In this document: piece after piece, positions 14,568-23,177 of the stretch | Numbering within the stretch: position 1 is the stretch's first letter | How the letters are laid out: every line of letters starts with the position of its first letter | Assembly (NCBI RefSeq): GCF_040120695.1 | Contig: NZ_JBEEAC010000022.1 | Span: 1 to 64,000 of the forward strand | Length of the DNA stretch: 64,000 nt | DNA from: Plantactinospora sp040120695 | Lineage (GTDB): Bacteria; Actinomycetota; Actinomycetes; Mycobacteriales; Micromonosporaceae | Reading direction: 5' to 3' | Translations under genes and position numbers: made by a program | The notes under the pieces: generated by a model | Databases searched by the model: none | What the model was told of the DNA's origin: nothing | What the model saw: the letters and a program-made list of their open reading frames with translations, nothing else

Positions 14568-17042
14568 TCAGCGGGACGGGCGTCCGGCGAGCACCCGCCG
14601 CGGGTTCCACCGCAGCAGGCGGTCCCGGATCCGGCCGGTGATCGTTACGAACCCGGTCGACAAGTCCATGATCGCCAATCGCCAGCGGGACAGTACCGAC
14701 GGCGGCAGGGTGGCGGCCATCAGCCGGGTACGCCGGTCGGCTCCGGCGCTCAGTGCCCGGCGTACCGAGCGGAGGGCGTCGCCGAGCGGACCGTGCCGCA
14801 GCGGCTCCCGGGCGTACCTGGCGCGTTCCTCGGCGTGCCCGAGCAGGCGGATCGCCTCGTCGGCGCCGCCGGTCAGCCCCTCCCGGACCAGCCGCTCGGC
14901 GGTGGCCCGGGGCGTCTCCGTCGGATCCACCCGGAGCCGGAAGTCGACCAGGGTGTCGACCAGCTCGTCCCATGCGGCGTGTGCGTCGGCCCGGGCCCGG
15001 GCCAGCTCGGAGTCGCTGAGTACCACCCGGGCCACCCCCGGGGCCGCGTCCCGGTCCGCCGCGACCGAGGCCAGGGCGCTGGCCGCCGCGGCGGCGCGGG
15101 CCTGGCGGCGCCGCCGGAGCAGCACCCGCCGCAGCGCCGGCACGGTGAGCAGCAGGACCAGCAGCACCGCCCCGGCCAGCACCCAGAGCGGCCAGTTGGG
15201 CCCGCTCTCCGGCGCGATCCCGGCGGTGCCGTCGAACGCCTCGTCGAGCGGGCGCTCCGATCCGTCAGCAGCATCCGGGCCGGCCGACGGGTCGGCGCTC
15301 GTGCCGGTCGGGGTGTCGGTACTGGTCGAGGTCTCCGGGGGCGCGTCCGGGTCCGGCGCCCACTGGGAACGCCACGAGCCGGCGACGCTGGCCGCCGGCG
15401 TCGCGTCGAACGGGACCCAGCCGATGCCGGTGAAATAGACCTCGGTCCAGGCGTGCAGGTTGTTGTTGGTCAGGGTGTAGGTGTTGCCCGACTGGTTGGC
15501 GCTGGTGAAGCCGAAGGCCACCCGGGCCGGGATACCCGCCTCCCGGACCAGCCAGGTCAACGCGGCGGCGTACTGCTGGCAGAAGCCGGTCTTGTTGGTG
15601 AGGAAGTTGACGATGTCCTGCCCGCTGGTGCCGCCCTCGGTGTTGAGGGCGTAGCTGAACCCGTTCTTCCGGGAGAAGTGGTCGTAGAGGGCCCGGACCC
15701 GTTCGTAGTCGTTCCGCTTGCCCGCCGTCAGCCGGCCGACGAGTTCCTCGACCTCCCGGACCGGCTCCACCGTCGTGTAGAGCTTCCGGAACGCGTGCTC
15801 CGGCGCCAGCGTCGGCGCGGCGGCGAGCGCGGCCGGGGTGTACTCCGAGCGGACGAAGTCGAAGGAGTACCTCCGGTTCCGCGACGACGCCCGCTCCGAG
15901 TAGACGACCTGCATGGTCGCGTCGTAGCGCCAGTTCGCGTCGATCTGCCGGGTACTCACCGGGGCGGTGTAGATCGGCAGGAACGGCATGACGAAGTCGA
16001 GGATCTCGACATCCGCGGTGTACTCCTCCCGGCTGATGCCCGGGATGCCCCGGGTCACCGCGCGCGGGTCCGGCAGGCCCTGGGGCACCGGGGTCCCCTC
16101 CGGGGAGCGCGGCCCGAACCCGGTCCGCTCGAAGTCGTCGGCGACCGCGAACCGCAGGTAGAACGGATCGGGGTCGCTGGTGGTCACCCGGATCATGTCG
16201 CGCTGCTCCGAGCGGTTGAGTTCACCACTGAGCTGGGCGAAGAGGTTCACCCGGCCCGGCGAGCCGCCCGAGCCGGCCCGGCCGTTGCCGTCGCCGCCAC
16301 CACCGGTGCTGAACTGGCTGAGCAGCCCCGAGGTCATCCCCGGTACGGCCAGCGGCAGCAGTACGGCGACCGCGACACCGATCACCGCCAGCCGACGGCC
16401 GGCGGCGGCCAGCGGCGACGGCTCCCACACGTCCACGTCCCGCCCGTCGCCGGTGAACCGGCGTCCGAAGTGGCGGACCCGGTCCACGTTGTCGGCGGCG
16501 AGCAGCCACAGGAAGCCGGCCGCCCCGACCACGAACGGCACCGCCGAGACGCTGTCGACGTGCACCGCCACCGGCACCGAGTAGATCGCCAGCATCGGCA
16601 GCCCGGCCAGGGCGGGACGGCGCATCCCGACGGTGAGCAGGTCCACCACGATCGCCACCCCGCCGACGCCGAGCGCCGTGAGGAAGAGCAGCGAGTCGAG
16701 ATCCTGCACCGGTACGCCGTACGCCCGCATGTCCCCGCCGGAGCTGGCCAGCAGCGAGCCGAAGTGGGTCAGGGTGTCCGGGGTGGGCAGCAGGGAGAGC
16801 ATCTCCTCCCCGCTCGGGAAGATCCAGGTGAGCCCGAACAGCAGCGCGGCCACCATGCCGAGCCCCTGGGCCCAGACCGGTGCCCGCCACCAGCGGGTCA
16901 GGGTTGCCGCACCGGCGATCAGCGCGACGACGACCGCGCACTGGACCAGCCAGGTCCACCGGTCGTAGATGGTGGACATCGGTGCGGCGGCGAGCAGGGT
17001 GGCCGCGGCCGCCACGAACCCCAGGTGTCGGCGTCCCCTCAT
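14568..17042 (-). CDS. Transglutaminase-like TgpA-family membrane protein
   Basis: An 824-aa protein with a six- or seven-segment N-terminal membrane domain, a large extracytoplasmic transglutaminase domain, a Thr/Pro/Asp-rich linker, another membrane helix (WPLWVLAGAVLLVLLLTVPAL) and a cytoplasmic tail. The cysteine protease-like triad is visible: Cys near residue 488 (TGFCQQYAAAL), His near 530 (NLHAWTEVYF) and Asp near 545 (WVPFDATP). It is the third gene after MoxR and DUF58, the standard association for this family, which is thought to assemble or modify envelope proteins. GTG 17045 is an alternative start three bases earlier. Confidence 0.9.
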   Translation of the reverse strand: MRGRRHLGFVAAAATLLAAAPMSTIYDRWTWLVQCAVVVALIAGAATLTRWWRAPVWAQGLGMVAALLFGLTWIFPSGEEMLSLLPTPDTLTHFGSLLASSGGDMRAYGVPVQDLDSLLFLTALGVGGVAIVVDLLTVGMRRPALAGLPMLAIYSVPVAVHVDSVSAVPFVVGAAGFLWLLAADNVDRVRHFGRRFTGDGRDVDVWEPSPLAAAGRRLAVIGVAVAVLLPLAVPGMTSGLLSQFSTGGGGDGNGRAGSGGSPGRVNLFAQLSGELNRSEQRDMIRVTTSDPDPFYLRFAVADDFERTGFGPRSPEGTPVPQGLPDPRAVTRGIPGISREEYTADVEILDFVMPFLPIYTAPVSTRQIDANWRYDATMQVVYSERASSRNRRYSFDFVRSEYTPAALAAAPTLAPEHAFRKLYTTVEPVREVEELVGRLTAGKRNDYERVRALYDHFSRKNGFSYALNTEGGTSGQDIVNFLTNKTGFCQQYAAALTWLVREAGIPARVAFGFTSANQSGNTYTLTNNNLHAWTEVYFTGIGWVPFDATPAASVAGSWRSQWAPDPDAPPETSTSTDTPTGTSADPSAGPDAADGSERPLDEAFDGTAGIAPESGPNWPLWVLAGAVLLVLLLTVPALRRVLLRRRRQARAAAAASALASVAADRDAAPGVARVVLSDSELARARADAHAAWDELVDTLVDFRLRVDPTETPRATAERLVREGLTGGADEAIRLLGHAEERARYAREPLRHGPLGDALRSVRRALSAGADRRTRLMAATLPPSVLSRWRLAIMDLSTGFVTITGRIRDRLLRWNPRRVLAGRPSR

Positions 17043-17084
17043 CACACTTTCCCGTCCGTGCCGGTGCTGCGGTTCCGTTTCATC

Positions 17085-18389
17085 TCACCGCACCCCGCCG
17101 GCGACCGTCTCGGCCAGCACCGCCCGCCAGGCGAAGCCCTGCGAGCCCCGGGCCGCCTGCGGCCACAGTGCCGGCAGCTTGCTGCCGTGTTCGACGCCGA
17201 CCACCCGCCAGCCGCTCTGCATCAGAGCGAGCGCGGCGGCGCCGTGCGCGTGGTTCGCCTCTTCGCGGGCCTGCTCGGTCAGGTTGAGCCAGGTCGAGCT
17301 GTCCACCAGGAACGCGATGCAGGTCGCGCCGTTGCCGCGCAACCCGGCCAGCAGGTCCGCCTCGGCGGTGGTCAGCGTGCCGAGCAGCGCGATGACCAGC
17401 CCGCCGTCGGAGCGCTGTCGGACCCGCTCGACCAGCGTGGCCACGTCGCCGCGCTGGCTGAGCCGCACGTCGGCGAGGAAGTCCAGCAGCAGGCCCTCGC
17501 CGCCGGCGTCGTTCGCGCTGGCGTCGATGCCGGAGTCGCTGACCAGCCGGAGCTTGTAGCCGGCCTGCCGCAGGTGCACGGCGATGCTGGCCACCGCCGA
17601 CACCGCCCACTCGAAGCTGGCGGTCGGCCCCTCACCCCGGTGCGCGAACGCCCGGGTGTCCAGCACCACGGTCGCCCGGCTCTCCCACGGCTGCTCCTCC
17701 CGGCGCACCATCAGCTCACCGGTGCGTGCCGTGGACTTCCAGTGCACCCGGCGCAGGTCGTCGCCGCGCCGGTACTCCCGGGTCGCCGCGTCGTCCTCGC
17801 CGTGCACCGCCACCGAGCGCGCCCGGCTCTCGCCGGTGCCCGCGTACTCGCCGGCCAGCCGGATCGAGGGGAGCGGGGTGACCTGCGGGATGACGGTGAG
17901 CGGGTCGACGCTGGGGAAGGCCCGGGTCAGCTCGCAGAGCCCGAACGGGTCGGTCAGCCGGATCACCAGCGGGCCCACCTCGTAGCGGCCGCGCACGTCG
18001 GCCCGGACGGTGTACGCGACCGAACTCGCCTGGTGCGCGCCGAGCCGCTCCAGCACCACCCGGGGGCGGCTGCCGAGCGCGTACGGCAGCCGGTCCTCCA
18101 GTAGCAGCGTCCCGGTCGGCAGCCGGGACATGTTCTGCAACCGGAGCACCACCCGGGAACTGGCCCCGACCGGCACCCGGCGCGGCTCCAGGGAGCGGCT
18201 GCAGGCGAGCTTGTAGCGGCTGCGCCCGACGTAGAGCGCGGCGAGCAGCGGCAGTACGCCGAGCAGGACGGCGACCCGGAGCAGGTCCTTCTCGCCGAGG
18301 ATCAGCGCGGAGATCGCCGCCGCCACGGCGGCGGCGAGGAAGGACCGCCCCCGGGTGGTGAGGCCGCGCAGTGCCTCGCGCACCGTCAC
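17085..18389 (-). CDS. DUF58 domain-containing protein
   Basis: A 434-aa protein with two N-terminal membrane helices, a beta-rich segment and the DUF58 hallmark GEDDAATREYRRGDDLRRVHWK followed by TARTGELMVRREE, then a von Willebrand-like fold. It is co-encoded with a MoxR ATPase in most bacteria and is probably its membrane-anchored client or adaptor. GTG 18389 overlaps the MoxR stop (GTGA). The transglutaminase gene begins about 40 bp downstream. Confidence 0.9.
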   Translation of the reverse strand: MTVREALRGLTTRGRSFLAAAVAAAISALILGEKDLLRVAVLLGVLPLLAALYVGRSRYKLACSRSLEPRRVPVGASSRVVLRLQNMSRLPTGTLLLEDRLPYALGSRPRVVLERLGAHQASSVAYTVRADVRGRYEVGPLVIRLTDPFGLCELTRAFPSVDPLTVIPQVTPLPSIRLAGEYAGTGESRARSVAVHGEDDAATREYRRGDDLRRVHWKSTARTGELMVRREEQPWESRATVVLDTRAFAHRGEGPTASFEWAVSAVASIAVHLRQAGYKLRLVSDSGIDASANDAGGEGLLLDFLADVRLSQRGDVATLVERVRQRSDGGLVIALLGTLTTAEADLLAGLRGNGATCIAFLVDSSTWLNLTEQAREEANHAHGAAALALMQSGWRVVGVEHGSKLPALWPQAARGSQGFAWRAVLAETVAGGVR

Positions 18390-19444
18390 CGCCTCCGCGG
18401 CTCGTACTGGGATCGTCCGGTGCCGTCGGACGACGACGGCCGGGTGTCGTACGGCGAGCGCTGCCGCTCGTGCGGCAACGGCAGCCGGTGCACCAGATCG
18501 GAGACGATCGCGTCGGTGGTACGCCGGGCGAGCTGCGCGTCCGCCGTGGAGATCACCCGGTGCGCCAGCACCGGTACGGCGAGTGCCTGGAGGTCGTCGG
18601 GGAGGACGTAGTCGCGTCCCTCCAGCGCGGCGACCGCCCGGGCGGTGCGCAGCAGTTGCAGGGTGGCCCGGGGGGAGGCGCCGAGTCGCAGGTCGGGGGA
18701 TTCCCGGGTGGCGGTGACCAGATCGACGGCGTACTGCTTGACGGCGTCCGCCACGTGCACCACCCGGACAGTGGCGATCAGCTTCCGTACGGTGGCGGCG
18801 TCGGAGACCGGCCGCAGCTCGTGGATCGGATCCTGGCCGCCGTGCACGTCCAGCATGGCCAACTCGGCACCGGGGTCGGGGTAGCCCATCGCGATCCGGG
18901 CGGTGAACCGGTCACGCTGCGCCTCCGGCAGCGGATAGGTCCCCTCCATCTCGATCGGGTTCTGGGTGGCGATCACCATGAACGGGGCCTGTAGTTCGTA
19001 GGTGACACCGTCGACGGTGACCTGCCGCTCCTCCATGCTCTCCAGGAGCGCGGACTGGGTCTTCGGCGAGGCCCGGTTGATCTCGTCGCCGACCACCAGG
19101 TTGGCGAAGACGGCGCCCGGCTTGAACTCGAAGTCGTGCGTCTCCTGGTTGTAGACGCTGACCCCGGTGACGTCACTGGGCAGCAGGTCGGGGGTGAACT
19201 GGATGCGCCGGACCGAGCAGTCGATCGACCGGGCGAGGGCCTTGGCCAGCTTGGTCTTGCCGACACCCGGCACGTCCTCGATCAGGAGGTGGCCCTCGGC
19301 CAGCAGGACGGCGAGCGCGAGCCGGACCGTCGCGGTCTTGCCCTCGATGACCTCCTCGATGTTGGCCACGATCGCGTCGCTGGCGGTACGGAACTGGTCG
19401 CTCGGCAGCGTGCCACCCAGTTCGTCCCAGGTCTGTTGAGTCAC
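18386..19444 (-). CDS. MoxR-family AAA+ ATPase
   Basis: A 352-aa chaperone-like ATPase. Walker A is PGVGKTKLAKA (from about residue 59), Walker B is VVGDEINRASPKTQSALLE, sensor 1 is VIATQNPIEMEGTYPLPEAQ, and the arginine-finger region is RDRFTARI. The Arg/Ser-rich C-terminal tail is unconserved. The GTG start has GGAGGAGG three bases upstream. First gene of the MoxR-DUF58-transglutaminase operon. Confidence 0.93.
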   Translation of the reverse strand: MTQQTWDELGGTLPSDQFRTASDAIVANIEEVIEGKTATVRLALAVLLAEGHLLIEDVPGVGKTKLAKALARSIDCSVRRIQFTPDLLPSDVTGVSVYNQETHDFEFKPGAVFANLVVGDEINRASPKTQSALLESMEERQVTVDGVTYELQAPFMVIATQNPIEMEGTYPLPEAQRDRFTARIAMGYPDPGAELAMLDVHGGQDPIHELRPVSDAATVRKLIATVRVVHVADAVKQYAVDLVTATRESPDLRLGASPRATLQLLRTARAVAALEGRDYVLPDDLQALAVPVLAHRVISTADAQLARRTTDAIVSDLVHRLPLPHERQRSPYDTRPSSSDGTGRSQYEPRRR

Positions 19445-19644
19445 GGGCCTCCTCCTCGTCGGTCACGGCCGCCGCTAGTTAAGAGTCCTTGGGCCGACCG
19501 TATGGTTCGCGGGAGAGTACGTCCGTCCGGAGTAACCGGATCACCCGCATCACGGATCACCCGCATCACTCAGGCTAACCGTATTCGGCGGGAGAGCCGA
19601 GCACACCCGAGAGCCCGGGGGGCCGGATACCGGCCGAATCGGGT

Positions 19645-19674
19645 GCGACAGCCCTGCCGGCGGCGCGGTACGAT
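19645..19674 (+). promoter_or_regulatory. Promoter of the leuS leader transcript
   Basis: GCGACA (19645-19650) is followed after 18 bp by TACGAT (19669-19674). The leader-peptide ATG at 19681 is exactly six bases further, so the transcript probably starts on the A of that codon. The same pair type (GCGACA-N18-TACGGT) occurs at 61637-61666. Confidence 0.6.
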
Positions 19675-19680
19675 GACCGC

Positions 19681-19719
19681 ATGTCCAGGGTCCACCTGCT
19701 CCTTAGCGAGCCGTGCTGA
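19681..19719 (+). CDS. leuS leader peptide (12 aa) with three consecutive Leu codons
   Basis: The small frame encodes MSRVHLLLSEPC and ends at TGA 19717-19719. The Leu run uses CTG-CTC-CTT; CTT is rare in GC-rich genomes, so ribosomes should pause there when charged leucyl-tRNA is scarce. No ribosome binding site precedes it, but the -10 box six bases upstream supports leaderless translation. The stop codon lies inside the left arm of the next hairpin, so the ribosome position can control folding. This is the layout of amino-acid attenuation; experimental support is lacking. Confidence 0.7.
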   Translation: MSRVHLLLSEPC

Positions 19720-19770
19720 CGCGACAGACAGCGACAGCACGGCCACCCCTCCTGCGTGAGGGGCTTTTTT
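19710..19770 (+). terminator. leuS attenuator: upstream hairpin plus intrinsic terminator
   Basis: GCCGTGCTG (19710-19718) pairs perfectly with CAGCACGGC (19735-19743). Immediately downstream CCCCTC (19746-19751) pairs with GAGGGG (19758-19763), followed by C and six Ts (19765-19770), a rare true U-tract terminator for such a GC-rich genome. The two stems are separated by two bases. I could not identify a clear antiterminator pairing by eye. Confidence 0.75.
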
Positions 19771-19871
19771 GTGCCCGGAGAACGGACCCGGCCCACAAAC
19801 CTGAATTCGGTGCTCAGCCAGCTCGGTCGACCAGGGCGGGCCGACGAGGAGAGACGTAGCGAGGAGACGAC

Positions 19872-22715
19872 ATGACGACCGAGGCAGCCGAGCCGGCCGC
19901 GGACATTCCGCCGTACCGGTACACGGCCGAGCTGGCCGGGGAGATCGAGATTCGCTGGCAGGACCGGTGGGCCGAGCGGGGGACCTTCCGGGCGCCCAAC
20001 CCGGTCGGGGCGCTGGCCGACCCCGACCATCCCCGGGCGGAGGCGGAGAAGCTGTTCGTGCTGGACATGTTCCCGTACCCGTCCGGGGCGGGGCTGCACG
20101 TCGGGCATCCGCTGGGCTACATCGGCACCGACTGCTACGCCCGCTACCAGCGGATGGTCGGGCGCAACGTGCTGCACACGATGGGCTTCGACGCGTTCGG
20201 GCTGCCCGCCGAGCAGTACGCGGTGCAGACCGGCACCCATCCCCGGACCACCACCGAGGCGAACATCGGCTACTACCGGTCGCAGCTGCGCCGGCTGGGG
20301 CTGGGGCACGACGACCGGCGCTCGGTGGCGACCATCGACACCGACTACTACCGCTGGACGCAGTGGATCTTCCTGCAGATCTACAACGCCTGGTACGACA
20401 CCGCCGCCGCCCGGGCCCGGCCGATCGCCGAGCTGGTCGCCGAGTTCGAGGCGGGCACCCGGGCCACCCCGGACGGCCGGTCGTGGGCCGAACTGTCCCC
20501 GGCGCAGCGGCGGCGGATCGTCGACGACCACCGGCTGGCCTACGTCTCCGAGGCGCCGGTCAACTGGTGCCCCGGGCTGGGCACCGTGCTGGCCAACGAG
20601 GAGGTGACCCCGGACGGCCGCTCGGACCGGGGCAACTTCCCGGTCTTCAAGCGCAACCTGAAGCAGTGGATGATGCGGATCACCGCCTACGGTGACCGGC
20701 TGATCGACGACCTGGACGCGCTGGACTGGCCCGAGCCGATCAAGCTGCAGCAGCGGAACTGGATCGGCCGGTCGACCGGCGCGCACATCGAGTTCCCGAC
20801 CGCCGCCGCGCCGATCCGGGTCTTCACCACCCGGCCGGACACCGTCTTCGGGGCCACCTACATGGTGCTGGCCCCGGAGCACCCGCTGGTCGAGAGGCTG
20901 GCCGGCGACGCCTGGCCGGAGGGGACCCGGGACGCCTGGACCGGCGGCCAGGCCACCCCCCGGGCCGCGGTGGACGGCTACCGGAAGGCGGCCGGCACCA
21001 AGACCGACATCGAGCGGCAGGCCGAGAACCGGGAGAAGACCGGCGTCTTCATCGGGGCGTACGCCACCAACCCGGTCAACGGGGCGCAGATCCCGATCTT
21101 CATCGCCGACTACGTACTGGCCGGCTACGGCACCGGCGCGATCATGGCGGTGCCCGGGCAGGACGAGCGGGACTGGGAGTTCGCCGAGGTCTTCGAGCTG
21201 CCGATCGTGCGTACCGTGCAGCCGCCGGAGAACTTCGACGGCAAGGCGTACACCGGGGAGGGCCCGGCGATCAACAGCGCCGCGCCAGAGCGCGGCCTGG
21301 ACCTGAACGGGCTGTTCGTCGCCGACGCCAAGGCCAGGGCCATCGAGTGGCTGGAGGCGAACGGGCACGGCTCCGGCGCGATCACCTACCGGCTGCGGGA
21401 CTGGCTGTTCAGCCGGCAGCGCTACTGGGGCGAACCGTTCCCGATCGTCTACGACGAGCAGGGCGACCCGCACCCGCTGCCCGAGGAGATGCTGCCGGTC
21501 GAGCTGCCCGATGTGGACGATTTCGCGCCGCGCACCTTCGACCCGTCCGACGCCGACTCCGACCCGGAGACCCCGCTGTCCCGCCGCAAGGACTGGGTCG
21601 AGGTCGAGCTGGACCTGGGTGACGGGCCGCAGCGCTACACCCGGGAGACCAACGTGATGCCGCAGTGGGCCGGCTCCTGCTGGTACGAGCTGCGCTACCT
21701 GGACCCGACCAACCCGGACCGGTTCGTCGACCCGGCCAACGAGCGGTACTGGATGGGCCCGCAGTCGCCCGGCGATCCCGGAGGGGTCGACCTGTACGTC
21801 GGCGGCCAGGAGCACGCCGTGCTGCACCTGCTGTACGCCCGCTTCTGGCACAAGGTGCTGTACGACCTGGGCCACGTCTCGTCCTTCGAGCCGTACCGCC
21901 GGCTGTACAACCAGGGCATGATCCAGGCGTACGCCTTCAAGAACGACCGGGGCGGCTACGTCGAGGCCGCCGAGGTGGAGGAGGTCGACGGCACCTACTA
22001 CTTCGGCGACCAGCAGGTCAGCCGGGTCTACGGCAAGATGGGCAAGTCGCTGCGGAACGTGGTGACCCCGGACGAGATGTGCGAGGCGTACGGCGCCGAC
22101 ACCTTCCGGGTCTACGAGATGTCGATGGGTCCGCTGGACGTCTCCCGGCCCTGGGAGACCCGGGCGGTGGTCGGGGCGTACCGGTTCCTGCAACGGGTCT
22201 GGCGGACCATCGTCGACGAGCAGACCGGGCAGCTGCGGGTCACCGACGACCCGGCCGACGAGCAGACCCGGCGGCTGCTGCACCGGATCATCGACGGGGT
22301 CCGGGGCGACCTGGACGGCATCCGGATGAACACCGCGATCGCCAAGCTGATCGAGCTGACCAACGGGCTGACCCGACTGGCGGCAACCCCCCGTGAGGTG
22401 GCCGAGCCGCTGCTGCTGATGCTGTCGCCGTTCGCCCCGCACATCGCCGAGGAGCTGTGGCAGCGGCTGGGGCACGCCGAGTCGCTGGCGTACGAGCCGT
22501 TCCCGGTGGCCGACCCGAGCCTGCTGGTCGCCGAGACGGTGACGTACCCGGTGCAGGTCAACGGCAAGGTCCGGGGCCGGGTCGAGGTGTCGGTGGAGGC
22601 GGCCGAGGAGGCGATCCGGTCCGCCGCGCTGGCCGAGGTCGCCGCGCAGCTGGCCGGCCGGGAGCCGCGCAAGGTGATCGTGGTACCGGGCCGGATGGTC
22701 AGCGTCGTCGTCTGA
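19872..22715 (+). CDS. leuS: Leucyl-tRNA synthetase
   Basis: Class I aminoacyl-tRNA synthetase (947 aa) charging tRNA-Leu in the cytoplasm. The HIGH motif appears as HVGHPLG at residues 76-82 and KMSKS as KMGKS near residue 722. The CP1 editing domain includes FTTRPDTVFGATYMVLAPEHPLV and the Asp-containing GTGAIMAVPGQDERDWEF. The C-terminal anticodon and tail domain ends with NGKVRGRVEVSVEA. GAGGAG precedes the ATG by five bases. Expression is probably governed by the leucine-codon attenuator about 100 bp upstream, matching synthetase level to leucine charging. Confidence 0.96.
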   Translation: MTTEAAEPAADIPPYRYTAELAGEIEIRWQDRWAERGTFRAPNPVGALADPDHPRAEAEKLFVLDMFPYPSGAGLHVGHPLGYIGTDCYARYQRMVGRNVLHTMGFDAFGLPAEQYAVQTGTHPRTTTEANIGYYRSQLRRLGLGHDDRRSVATIDTDYYRWTQWIFLQIYNAWYDTAAARARPIAELVAEFEAGTRATPDGRSWAELSPAQRRRIVDDHRLAYVSEAPVNWCPGLGTVLANEEVTPDGRSDRGNFPVFKRNLKQWMMRITAYGDRLIDDLDALDWPEPIKLQQRNWIGRSTGAHIEFPTAAAPIRVFTTRPDTVFGATYMVLAPEHPLVERLAGDAWPEGTRDAWTGGQATPRAAVDGYRKAAGTKTDIERQAENREKTGVFIGAYATNPVNGAQIPIFIADYVLAGYGTGAIMAVPGQDERDWEFAEVFELPIVRTVQPPENFDGKAYTGEGPAINSAAPERGLDLNGLFVADAKARAIEWLEANGHGSGAITYRLRDWLFSRQRYWGEPFPIVYDEQGDPHPLPEEMLPVELPDVDDFAPRTFDPSDADSDPETPLSRRKDWVEVELDLGDGPQRYTRETNVMPQWAGSCWYELRYLDPTNPDRFVDPANERYWMGPQSPGDPGGVDLYVGGQEHAVLHLLYARFWHKVLYDLGHVSSFEPYRRLYNQGMIQAYAFKNDRGGYVEAAEVEEVDGTYYFGDQQVSRVYGKMGKSLRNVVTPDEMCEAYGADTFRVYEMSMGPLDVSRPWETRAVVGAYRFLQRVWRTIVDEQTGQLRVTDDPADEQTRRLLHRIIDGVRGDLDGIRMNTAIAKLIELTNGLTRLAATPREVAEPLLLMLSPFAPHIAEELWQRLGHAESLAYEPFPVADPSLLVAETVTYPVQVNGKVRGRVEVSVEAAEEAIRSAALAEVAAQLAGREPRKVIVVPGRMVSVVV

Positions 22716-22776
22716 CTGGCGCATGGCCCGGCCGGCGGCCTCCGGCGCACCGTCGCGGGCGGCGCACCGGTCTCGA

Positions 22777-22848
22777 CCTGGACGTCCGAGGCGTTAACCA
22801 GTCCGGATTACGCCTCGGACGTCCAGGTGAGCGGTCCGGCTCACCTGG
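22777..22848. repeat. Overlapping perfect hairpins downstream of leuS
   Basis: A 17-bp perfect inverted repeat (22777-22793 with 22811-22827, 17-nt loop) shares its right arm with a second perfect 10-bp hairpin, CCAGGTGAGC with GCTCACCTGG (22823-22832 and 22839-22848). The sequence ACCTGGACGT recurs after the second arm. The two structures are mutually exclusive. They may terminate leuS transcription or mark an inserted element. Between 22849 and 22933 nothing else is recognisable. Confidence 0.7.
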
Positions 22849-22933
22849 ACGTGCTGCGGGATGGCGATTGAGGGTTGCCCGTGGCGGCGGGTCTGGCACG
22901 CTATGCCGGCACGGGCCGGGCCGCGGCGGACCT

Positions 22934-23177
22934 CGGTTCGTCACGTTCGACTTTGACCACTGTGGGTTCGGGCTACGCGCGTACGATCTGGTCGCTCTCG
23001 ATCGCGGCCCCGACTCGCCGGAGGAGGATCGCGAACGCTGGGCCGCGATCCTCGCCGGCTACCAGCAGGTCCGTCCGCTGAGCCAGAGCGAGGTGGCCGG
23101 CTTCCCCGTACTGGCCGCCTGCTGGGCAGAAGGCTTGACCATCCGTCGGGGAACGCACCTGCCCAGCGCAGCTCAGA
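22934..23177 (+). pseudogene. C-terminal remnant of an APH-family phosphotransferase
   Basis: An open stretch without its own start reads RFVTFDFDHCGFGLRAYDLV, then WAAILAGYQQVRPLSQSEVAGFP. This resembles the metal-binding DFD and following helices of aminoglycoside/homoserine-type phosphotransferases (IDFDDCGYGWRAYDLA). The N-terminal lobe and the catalytic HGD loop are missing. It ends against the convergent oxidoreductase gene and lies next to the leuS hairpins, so it is probably a decayed gene cut by rearrangement. Confidence 0.5.

Noticed and set aside
14379..18104. A 1241-codon plus-strand frame opposite the transglutaminase and DUF58 genes
   Set aside because: The translation has no domain or membrane pattern and mirrors the conserved minus-strand genes.
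19681..19770. A T-box riboswitch upstream of leuS
   Set aside because: No T-box core or long specifier stem is present; the short leader peptide with Leu codons fits ribosome-mediated attenuation better.
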